Shown: piece by piece, positions 56,582 through 64,000 of the stretch
Layout: each line of letters begins with the position of its first letter
How positions within the stretch are numbered: the first letter of the stretch is position 1
Origin: Lasiosphaeria ovina
Lineage: Eukaryota > Ascomycota > Sordariomycetes > Sordariales > Lasiosphaeriaceae
NCBI GenBank assembly: GCA_033439765.1
Contig: JAULSN010000005.1
Location: 2,185,001-2,249,000, forward strand
Reading direction: 5' to 3'
DNA length: 64,000 nucleotides
Made by a program: the position numbers and the translations under genes
Notes under the pieces: generated by a model
The model's input: only the letters and a program-made list of their open reading frames with translations
Database searches by the model: none
Told to the model about the DNA's origin: nothing

Positions 56582-58036
56582 GGTCCAACTCGAGTGGGCG
56601 TGCAGATGAAGTGCAGCGCTGTGTTGTGTTGTGTTGTGCTGTGCAGCCGCAGTAATCAATCATTCAATCAACCAAAATACAAAAATAAATGTCCAACACG
56701 CAACACGCATCCAACAGAGAGACGTAGGTCGTGGCGTGTCGTGTCGCCTATCGCGTGGTCGCTATCGATACGGATTCCAAGGATGCTGCAAAAGTCGGTG
56801 GGGATGGGATGGGGGCCCATTTGTTCGTTGCTATTTTCACGTCTCAGAAATGCAAACGAGCCACACTGTTTACTTTATTCCCGATTGGGAAAGGCTCGCC
56901 TGGGCCTGAGCTTGGCGGGTTTCGGCAGCTTTGGGCCAATCAGCCGCCAGCGATGCCAAGTCTGGTGCCCGAATCTCGGGACGACTTGGGTGGCAGTCTT
57001 CACTGCCGGTTGCTTATTCCGTACAGCTCCTGCCCTGGTTTGTCACGTTAAAATCCATGGATATCTTATTAACGAGTAGACTCTAACTTGGCACATGGCA
57101 GATGGAGCTCGGTGCCATGCAGTATCCATACTCCACGCCATCCTGCCTCGCTGGGAAGAAAAAGCCCATCGCACACCCACTGCAAGACCCTCAACTTGCA
57201 ATCACACCTCATGTCGACGTCACAAATTGTTTGTTGTCACTCGAACATGGACGACATATAATTTTAGCATGCCCTATTTCCTTGAGTGCTTCAATTTCAG
57301 CTTTGACCATTCACCCAAAGGCTGTTAACACGATAGATAAGCAGTCAATAAATGGCGTAGTGGCAGGCGCAAGTAACGCAGCACAGCCCTCTCTGACCTC
57401 TGTCGCGGGGCGAATATTGGATGTGGCTTTTGAGCAACCCAGCACTGCACGGCTTGGCTCCAATACTGCGCCTGCAGCTGGCTGCCGATTGGTGTGCCTG
57501 TGCCCGCGAGGCTCTGACAGAGGCTCTCTGAGACAGGCCTGCACAGCCCGCTTCAAAAGTCTAGACTCGCTGTGTCAGGGCGTGAAACATGGTCTAGATT
57601 TCCGATGACAGTTCTTGGCAAGCAGCAAGCACGGGTCTCAGAGCCTCGCGGACATATCACACTTCCACACCAATCGGCAGCCACTGAAGGCGCAGCATGT
57701 ATTGGGATATCCTTGGGGATGGGTGATGGTGTCGGTTGGGGGCTCGCGAAGTGAGGTTCTGGACTTGGATGGCTGCTGTTCTGGAGATGTATATAATCTC
57801 AAACAAATTCGCCTTTCTGTGCCGTCTTGAAGTTCTCTTCTCCAGATTATCAAGTCAAAGCACACACTTAAGATCGCAGCTACAGTCTTCACCAAAGAAC
57901 CGCCGCAAAGGTTGGCTCAAGACAACGTGCAATCCATCCCCAACTCAACTAAACACACGCACATCACTCATCACGCGGCCCCATCCCATTTACAACTATA
58001 AACCCAAAGTAACTTCCAAACCCCACACTCTCAACC
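56582..58036. other. Divergent intergenic region, no supported gene
   Basis: About 1.45 kb between the AT-hook gene and the small secreted protein. A 168-codon open frame at 57102-57608 has no family character and no codon pattern like the neighbours. The right end, from 57840, is CA-rich and resembles a fungal 5' leader. Confidence 0.5.
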
Positions 58037-58325
58037 ATGACTTCCATCACGACCAAGGTGCGTTCCCCCTCAATATCCATTTCCAAGCACCTCACACCAA
58101 CACTAACCTCCGGACTTGCAGTTCCCCTCGGTCCTCTTCCTCTTCATCGTCTTCATGACCTTTAGCGGTTTCGCCGTGGCTATAGACCCTGTCGAGGCTG
58201 CCCTGGATGTCGGCTCGCACATAGCGCGAGAGGCGGCGTCCAAGTTCTGGGAGTGGGTCTCGTCTGGCGAGGCCCTCGACGACATTGTCGACGTGGTGAC
58301 GACTGTTGCCGACGTGTTGTCCTAG
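58037..58325 (+). CDS. Small secreted protein, 74 residues, unknown
   Basis: Two exons (58037-58057 and 58122-58325) join over a 64-bp intron with GTGCGT donor, CACTAACC branch site and TTGCAG acceptor. The product begins MTSITTKFPSVLFLFIVFM followed by TFSGFAVA, a clear signal peptide with cleavage likely after AVA or nearby. The mature part of about 46 residues is acidic and helical (VEAALDVGSHIAREAASKFWEWVSS then DDIVDVVTTVADVL) and has no Cys. I know no family. Its size, secretion signal and isolated position fit a small secreted protein or effector-type gene, but lack of Cys and of homology leaves the function open. A Met at 58116 in the intron would also keep the signal segment. Confidence 0.6.
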
Positions 58326-59675
58326 TAGCATATTACGTGGGTGGGGTGGGTTGATGGCGGGAGAGAAAAATGGGACATACGAGATTAATGCGAACATGGA
58401 CTTGCTTTTTTTCTTTTGGGCTTGGGAATATGGCGTAGGGACTTATATAGGATTGGATTGGAGTTTACTGTGATGGTCAATGGTATCACGCGGCCTGCCT
58501 ATCGCACGCAGGGGTTCTGTTTTTTATTGCTCTTGCATTTATATAGTGTTGTGAATAAGTACGGATATCAAGTCTCTGATGAGCTGAGCTTCGACACTCA
58601 ACCTGAAATTTGTGAACCTCACAATCACAACGGCACATCAAGTCCTTTCTTGTTGTTGTTTAAACTGGAACATATAAATAATGGGCCGGTCATTGCTCTG
58701 TTCAACTGATGCATTGGACTAGCCACTGACATAAGTTGAAACTGCGAGACCCTGATAATTCGAGGATTAGTCTCTTCGGCATCTGGACCAATACTCGCAA
58801 TTCACTCTGCTCTTTCACCTGAGGTTGCTGAACGATGACCAGTCTAACCTTTTTACACGATTCGCCTTACATCCGTACAGTCCTCAGAGATTATTCTCAG
58901 GGTTAGATTTGAAATATCCCGTACTAATTAATACACACCCAGAAATTTGGACCGTAGGTTGTTAATGAACCATTTCCGCGGCCAGCTGCGAGCCTGCTAA
59001 GTCATCGCCGCCAATTACTAATAAATGCAGGCAGCTAGCTCGGATTTGTCGTTTGCTTTTGGGGGAGGGCGGGGAATCTAGATTATCCATTCAACGTACC
59101 CGACAGTAGGCGCGCCCTTTGCCAGTGGGCACCACCACGGTACCACCCCCAGCTATGACGTGATCAGGACGGCTAGCGAATGGCCTCGCCCGCCCGTTCC
59201 GCTTCCGTGTATAAGTCGGGGTTTCGGAGAGTCTTTGGCCCAAACTCTGTTATTCGGCCTCGCCTGCTTTGAAATGCATGCAGATCCGGACATGGCCGAT
59301 TGAAGGGCGCGGAGTATTCAGGAATACCTAATTATAACAACCAGAGATATTGAGAATAGTATATATATATATATATATTGGCCTCCTCTGTCACTGCTAA
59401 ATTCACATCCGTCTCCCCAAGCACAAATACTCCAACCACTGCATCTCCAACCACTGCATCTCCATTGCCGATACCCTCATACCTACCTCGTCGCCTACTT
59501 GTTCTGTGCATAACCCATCACCAGAGCCCGCATACGCGAACAGAAAGACTCAAAGAGAGACTGCCAGCCTCCGCATCCAAGTCCGGATCAAACCCCGAGC
59601 AACACCGCTCTACCCCTATCTATCTCCTCGTCCCTCCAAACACAACCACAACCACAACCACAAATAAAAATAAAA
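58326..59675. other. Intergenic and promoter of the AsaB-like gene
   Basis: No gene is seen. A (TA)n tract at 59360-59378 lies about 300 bp before the next start codon and could be a TATA region. The leader just before 59676 is CA-rich, with (ACAACC)-like repeats at 59640-59664. Confidence 0.5.
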
Positions 59676-60566
59676 ATGGCCATCTCCGAGCAACAACCGC
59701 AGAAGCTATCCCACGACTCGCGCGTCCCACGAGGTCCCGTAACCGCCACGCTCAACTTCTACTCGCCGCCGTCCGACGGCTCCGCACCATTTAACTACGT
59801 CGACACGCCGCCCGCGGGGCTCCCGCAGCGCAACTTCAGCGACTCTGCGCACGCCGTCCAGCTGCACGACGCGCGGGGCTCGGAAACCAGCTTCACGCTG
59901 GACAACGACGCGTTCGCCATCGTGCAGAACGTGCCCCCGTCGGCCGAGAAATCCTTCACCGACGACGACTCCATCCGCGCCACGTACTACCCCGAAGTAG
60001 AACAGTTGCTGCTGTCCCAGATCCCCGGCGCGGACAAGGTCGTCATCTTCGACCACACGATCCGGCGCACGTCGCCATCGGCGCCGCGCGGGCCCGTGCA
60101 GCGCGTGCACGTCGACCAGACGGCGCCGTCGGCAGCGCAGCGCGTGCGGCGGCACCTAGACGCCCCCGAAGCGGCGCGGGTCCTCGAAGGGGTGCGGTAC
60201 CGGATCGTCAACGTGTGGCGGCCGCTCAACACGAACCCGGTGGAGTCGTTCCCGCTGGCGTTTGCGTCGTCGGCGAGCGTGGCCGATAGCGACGTGGTGC
60301 CCGTGCAGCACCGGTACGTGGCGACGGGGTACGTGGGCGAGACGGCGGCGATCCGCCACGCGCCGGAGCAGAAGTGGTATTATCTGAGTGGCATGACGGG
60401 CGACGAGCGGATACTGCTCGAGTGCTTTGACAGCGCGGCGCTCGTTCCGGGGTCGGGCGTCAAGGGCGGCCGTGTCGCGCACACGGCGTTTGCGGATCCG
60501 CGGACGCGCAGCGATGCCGAGGGCCGCGAGAGCATCGAGGTGCGGGCGTTGGTGTTTGGGCCTTGA
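59676..60566 (+). CDS. AsaB/CTB9/CmcJ-like oxidoreductase
   Basis: A single exon of 296 residues. It carries the fungal hydroxylase/desaturase AsaB-type signature: TATLNFYSPP near the N terminus, VIFDHTIRR (123-131), RGPVQRVHVDQTAPSAAQRVRRHL (138-161), RIVNVWRPLN (176-185), PLAFASSASV, DVVPVQHRYV, KWYYLSGMTGDERILLECFDS (233-253), RVAHTAF (266-272) and RESIEVRALVF (284-294). His145, Asp147 and His269 are in positions that could bind a metal, as expected of a 2-oxoglutarate-type fold, but this is inference. Family members act in secondary metabolism (aspergillic acid, cercosporin). No other biosynthetic gene stands beside it here, so it is probably a solitary copy. Confidence 0.85.
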   Translation: MAISEQQPQKLSHDSRVPRGPVTATLNFYSPPSDGSAPFNYVDTPPAGLPQRNFSDSAHAVQLHDARGSETSFTLDNDAFAIVQNVPPSAEKSFTDDDSIRATYYPEVEQLLLSQIPGADKVVIFDHTIRRTSPSAPRGPVQRVHVDQTAPSAAQRVRRHLDAPEAARVLEGVRYRIVNVWRPLNTNPVESFPLAFASSASVADSDVVPVQHRYVATGYVGETAAIRHAPEQKWYYLSGMTGDERILLECFDSAALVPGSGVKGGRVAHTAFADPRTRSDAEGRESIEVRALVFGP

Positions 60567-61045
60567 GCATTCTTACGAGTTAGGATAGATGTCGGAGTTG
60601 GTGTTACATGGCTTGAGTCGGCGGGCGGTGCGGGAGGGCGGCGAGGGCGAGCTTGAAAATAATTTGTGACACTGCTGTAAATGATGTTTCTTCTTCAACC
60701 ACTGGCGATTTGATATAACAATGCTATTATTCTCTCTACCCCCGTTCAGTATAAAACATTTCGTTGATGATGATGCTCAAAGTCTTGGGTATAGAGCGAA
60801 AGCTACTCCGTAAGTCAGATGAGAAAGCCTGAAATCCCAATCCGCACAAAACTGCCCACAATGTCTGATCGCTTGATCCATCAGCTGCTGATGACAAGCA
60901 ACAAGTTCGCCGTCCCAAAGAACATATCCAAAAAGAAACGCCATGCATGTGGCCCATAACCATGCCCGAGTGGCACTGCTTGATGCCGTCATTCCCCTTT
61001 TCCCACCCAAAAAAAAAAAAAAAAAAGTCCCCGCAAACACAGACA
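60567..61045. other. Convergent 3' region
   Basis: The 479 bp between two convergent stops. An A-run of 17 at 61010-61026, T on the SDS3 sense strand, lies just beyond the SDS3 stop. No coding sequence is seen. Confidence 0.55.
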
Positions 61046-62806
61046 TTAACCACCGCGAGTCGGCCGCCCTTTTCGGCTGCTGCTGCGGCTCATGGGCGCA
61101 CCGTTTGCGCTGTTTTGCCGGCTCAGGGGCACACCACCAACTGGCGCCACAACTCCCTTGGCGGGGGATTGCTGTGCCGGCGTGCCTGAACGGCCCAGCT
61201 TTGAGGGCACACCCTCATGCGCCCCGCCTTGGTCCGCGCCGTGATTAGGCTCCGGTACCGCTGGAAGGCCGAGCCGCTTTCGGACTTCATTCTCGGCTGG
61301 CCGTTCCCCTTGCAGATACGACACGAACCGCTGGTCGCGCACCGGCATAGACGCTGCCTCCAACAGCTTTCGGCTCCCATTCTCTGCCGCAAAGTTTGAC
61401 CCGACCCCGTAGATCTGGTCGTAGTGGCGCAGCGCCTGCATAACCTTCCAGTCGCCATTGACGTCGTCTAGGTTGAGCGCCGAGGGAGTGTTGAACTCCG
61501 TGCCCTTGGCATGGCCCTTGACGTATGTTGACGGGAATGTCGGCGGGAGCTTGGGGTCGGCCCCCAGCATGCGCTCAAAATTGCCTGGGAAGTCAAAGTT
61601 TGCGAGCGCCTCCAGCCCCATAAGCTTGTCGTCGGTAAAGTTGGGATTGTTTGCCCCCGCGCGGCCACTGCGTGTCGCGTGCGAGACGTTCCGCTCCATC
61701 GCCGGGGCGTAATACGGGACATCGTCGTCCCAATGTTCGCCAATGTCAGAGCCGCTGCCCTCGGAGAAGGCGAGAGGCACGCCATGCTCGTCAAACTTGG
61801 GCTTGTGTGTCAGCATATGCTTGTGCGCAGCCACGGCGGCCGTATTGTAGGTCATGGACAGCTCCTTGTCTGTGAAGAGTTTGTCGATGCTGTATACTGG
61901 GCCCTCGACCTTGCGCATGGCCAGACGGTCATTTTGCCAGAGAGGCGTGGTCGTCGATGGGTCAAGGGCGCGGCGTTGCGGGGCCGGCGATCCGTCGTCG
62001 TCGTTGTGGCCACGCTTCCGTTTCTTGCCGTCAATCGAGGGAATCTCCTCCACCTCTCGTCGTAAGCGTGTCGCTCTCTTGCTATGTGTGCCTCCCGGGC
62101 TGGCGGGGTTTGCCACGCTGAACTGGTTGGGATGCAGCAGCAAGGCGGGAGACTCTATCTCAAGCGCCTCCTTCTCCTTGTTCAGCCTGAATTTTTTAGT
62201 CGTGATGGCATTGATCAGGCGATCGCGCAATGTCTGGGACAAAGATCGGTATTCGCGGTTCGCCGTCTCGACCTTGTATGCATGCGTGGCGAGGTATTCG
62301 GACGTCTTCTTTTCATAGTCAAACTGCGCAAACGGGTTAGCTTGGTCCGGGACAGCAAGCGGCCGAGGGAGCGGGCTGGGAAGCGAGCATACCTTATACT
62401 TTGTAAGTGCGTAATCACGCTGCTCAACAAGATCTTGGACCTTTTCCATCCACTGTGAAAAGTGCGGGCCGGCCATCTCGAGAAGAGTTCGTGGCCCTGA
62501 GCCATTCTCGGAGTCGCCATTCAGCTGCTGGAGCCGCCTCTCGTCTTCTTCGAAGCCGTCCATGGGCCGATCGACGTAGGGGTCCATTCTCATGACTAGA
62601 TTGGTGTCGATTTGGATCTTCTGTAGCTGCTCGCGGAACGCCTGATCGCGGTCCTTGCCAAACTTCTCCGAGAGGACGGCGAGCCGCTCGGCCAGCATGT
62701 TCCGGCGCTTGTCCCGCTTGGACTGGGTGGGCGGGGGAGAGCCGTTGAGGCGGCGGTCAGGGCGGTGAGGTGGCGCTTCGGCCATGGCGGCGTCGGTAGT
62801 GGCCAT
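61046..62806 (-). CDS. sds3: SDS3-like subunit of the Rpd3L histone deacetylase complex
   Basis: Two exons on the minus strand (62806-62393, 62323-61046) give 563 residues. The N-terminal Sds3 region is KRDKRRNMLAERLAVLSEKFGKDRD, then LQKIQIDTNLVMRMDPY. After the intron come YEKKTSEYLATHAYKVETANREYRSLSQTLRDRLINAITTKKFRLNKEKEALEI, a long coiled coil, and LLHPNQFSVANPASPGGTHSKRATRLRRE. Later blocks include APQRRALDPSTTTPLWQ and GPVYSIDKLFTDKEL. The C-terminal 100 residues are disordered. The 69-bp intron (62392-62324) has GTATGC, a GCTAAC branch and GCGCAG, and has no in-frame stop, so the unspliced reading is also open; splicing is chosen because it joins the family alignment without a gap. 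Expected role: scaffold linking Rpd3 and Sin3. Divergent from LSM1. Confidence 0.88.
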   Translation of the reverse strand: MATTDAAMAEAPPHRPDRRLNGSPPPTQSKRDKRRNMLAERLAVLSEKFGKDRDQAFREQLQKIQIDTNLVMRMDPYVDRPMDGFEEDERRLQQLNGDSENGSGPRTLLEMAGPHFSQWMEKVQDLVEQRDYALTKYKVCSLPSPLPRPLAVPDQANPFAQFDYEKKTSEYLATHAYKVETANREYRSLSQTLRDRLINAITTKKFRLNKEKEALEIESPALLLHPNQFSVANPASPGGTHSKRATRLRREVEEIPSIDGKKRKRGHNDDDGSPAPQRRALDPSTTTPLWQNDRLAMRKVEGPVYSIDKLFTDKELSMTYNTAAVAAHKHMLTHKPKFDEHGVPLAFSEGSGSDIGEHWDDDVPYYAPAMERNVSHATRSGRAGANNPNFTDDKLMGLEALANFDFPGNFERMLGADPKLPPTFPSTYVKGHAKGTEFNTPSALNLDDVNGDWKVMQALRHYDQIYGVGSNFAAENGSRKLLEAASMPVRDQRFVSYLQGERPAENEVRKRLGLPAVPEPNHGADQGGAHEGVPSKLGRSGTPAQQSPAKGVVAPVGGVPLSRQNSANGAPMSRSSSRKGRPTRGG

Positions 62807-63825
62807 GGTAGATCTGATGTAGGGTGAAGAGTGTCGAGTAGAAAGAGAGGCGAGAGGGGGCAGCGGAAGGATGTGCTGATCGCTTGAACCGGCTCACTGG
62901 CGACCGAAGCAAGGCGCGCGGACAAGCCGGGGAATAAGAGAGGGCTTGCTCTAGACTAGCAGAAAGTGCTGCGTGCGAATTGGCAAAGAATAAAGGAGGG
63001 CCTTGGGTTCTGTAGAGGCTTGAGCATGATCCTGTTGCAGGCGGTTCTTGTAAGTGACTGGGTTGACACTATTTCAGGTCAGGAGGTCGGGCGAGCAAGA
63101 TGAGACGAGCCGGATGGGTTTGCGCGGGTGTAAATGCCAATGGATGGGGGCCTGCTAAAGTGGTAAAATGCCCAGGGCAGCCGACGGTCGGCTGGCGTTG
63201 CGGTCCCTGCCCTGAGCTGCTAGTCACTCGGCCCGCTGACACTAACAGATGTGGCTTGGCTTGGTCGAGCAATACTGCAATACTACTGTACAATGTGTAT
63301 AGGAGTGGGGCTGAACCGTGTTAGTCAAAGGCGGTGAGCCAGCTCCGCGTTGGCTCTGTTCGGGGCAATTCGTTCTGCCCTAAGTCCAGGCCAGCCTCAC
63401 GCCTTTGAAACTACCTTACCTGGAGGGGGTGTTTATAGGAAACTATAGTGCGTGCTCCACAGCTGAGATCAGCCCGACTCGATTAGGTAGTTGGGAGCTG
63501 AGCGCTGTACGTTGCTTTTAGCTGGTGCAGTGCAGTGCAGTTGCAGGCGCGGTGCGGTGCTGTGGTGCGGGCGCTGTTCGTCTAGGTCGTGCCACATTGG
63601 AACAACCGTGCCGTCTCCGTAAGGTAAGGTAAGGTAGCTCCATAATTTCTGGGCCATGATGCAACCGCGGCAGTCTTTAAACCTTTCAATCTTCCGCACC
63701 CAACAACGCAACACGACGCAACGCCACGCCGCACCTCCGCTGCCCGAACCTAAGCTCTCGACGCAGATGGACTGGACGACCCGACGACTCCGCTTTGCAT
63801 GCTGCTCATGACCTGGTTCCCGTAA
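62807..63825. promoter_or_regulatory. Divergent promoter region of SDS3 and the LSM1-like gene
   Basis: About 1.0 kb between two start codons. It holds TAAGG units (63619-63636) and GTGCAGTGCAG units near 63523-63540. No other gene is supported; a 137-codon minus-strand frame overlapping the right-hand start is treated as chance. Confidence 0.4.
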
Positions 63826-64000
63826 ATGGAGAATCTTTCGCTTTCCGACCCGCCGCCTCACGGCGCGGGGGGGCTCCAGCAAGCCCCCGCCCCAGGCCCC
63901 GGCCCCGGTCCCGGCCCCGGTCCTGCTGCCTCTCTGGGCCGCCCTCCCCAGCCCCAGCAGCTGCCCGCCCAGATGTTCACCACGGCCGCCCAGCTTCTCG
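63826..64000 (+). CDS. lsm1: LSM1-like protein, N-terminal part, cut by window end
   Basis: The frame from 63826 reads MENLSLSDPPPHG, a Gly/Pro repeat of GP units coded by GGCCCC-like DNA, then PQPQQLPAQMFTTAAQLL at the window edge. Fungal LSM1 proteins begin with a short Pro/Gln-rich lead followed by an MFTTAAQLLDL segment that opens the Sm1 motif, so this is probably LSM1, the cytoplasmic Lsm1-7 subunit that binds deadenylated mRNA and promotes decapping. Only 58 residues are visible and the Sm fold itself is outside, so the call rests on a short match. Confidence 0.6.
   Translation, partial: MENLSLSDPPPHGAGGLQQAPAPGPGPGPGPGPAASLGRPPQPQQLPAQMFTTAAQLL

Noticed and set aside
57102..57608. 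168-codon plus-strand frame upstream of the small secreted protein
   Set aside because: No homology pattern known to me; codon use differs from neighbouring genes.

Overview
The window looks like nuclear DNA of a filamentous ascomycete (Pezizomycotina, most likely a Sordariomycete). Coding sequence is GC-rich. Introns are short (about 50-170 bp) with GT..AG ends and CTAAC/CTGAC-like branch sites. Recognisable genes are typical single-copy fungal ones: SIF2/TBL1, SOF1, RPN6, SDS3, a GH72 glucanosyltransferase, a Rax1-like RGS protein and LSM1. A block at about 7.1-9.3 kb carries the C-to-T/G-to-A scars expected from repeat-induced point mutation (RIP). The species cannot be named from sequence alone.

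Layout: 1-7.07 kb shows no gene. 7.07-9.3 kb holds a decayed superfamily 1 helicase followed on the same strand by the end of an Argonaute PIWI domain, then AT-rich DNA. 11.19-12.50 kb is a broken SRPK-like kinase with its catalytic loop missing. From 13.8 kb on, intact genes are separated by long gene-free stretches: TMEM115-like Golgi membrane protein (-); SIF2/TBL1 (+); an unknown 172-residue repeat protein (+); a DHA1-type MFS transporter (-); a myo-inositol/sugar transporter (-) divergent from a short-chain dehydrogenase (+); a pseudokinase (+); a GH72 enzyme (+); a transmembrane RGS protein (+); SOF1 (-) divergent from RPN6 (+); an intronless AT-hook nuclear protein (-); a 74-residue secreted protein (+); an AsaB/CTB9-like oxidoreductase (+); SDS3 (-) divergent from the start of LSM1 (+), cut by the window end.

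There is no sign of one biosynthetic cluster. Most genes are housekeeping: chromatin and deacetylase complexes (SIF2 of Set3/Hos2, SDS3 of Rpd3L), ribosome biogenesis, proteasome lid, mRNA decay and cell wall. Between them lie accessory items: transporters, the AsaB-like enzyme, the small secreted protein and degraded copies. The most unusual locus is the helicase-PIWI remnant at 7.1-8.9 kb. Two families connected with RNA silencing lie head to tail with almost no spacer, and both were killed largely by Gln-to-stop and His-to-Tyr changes of the RIP type.
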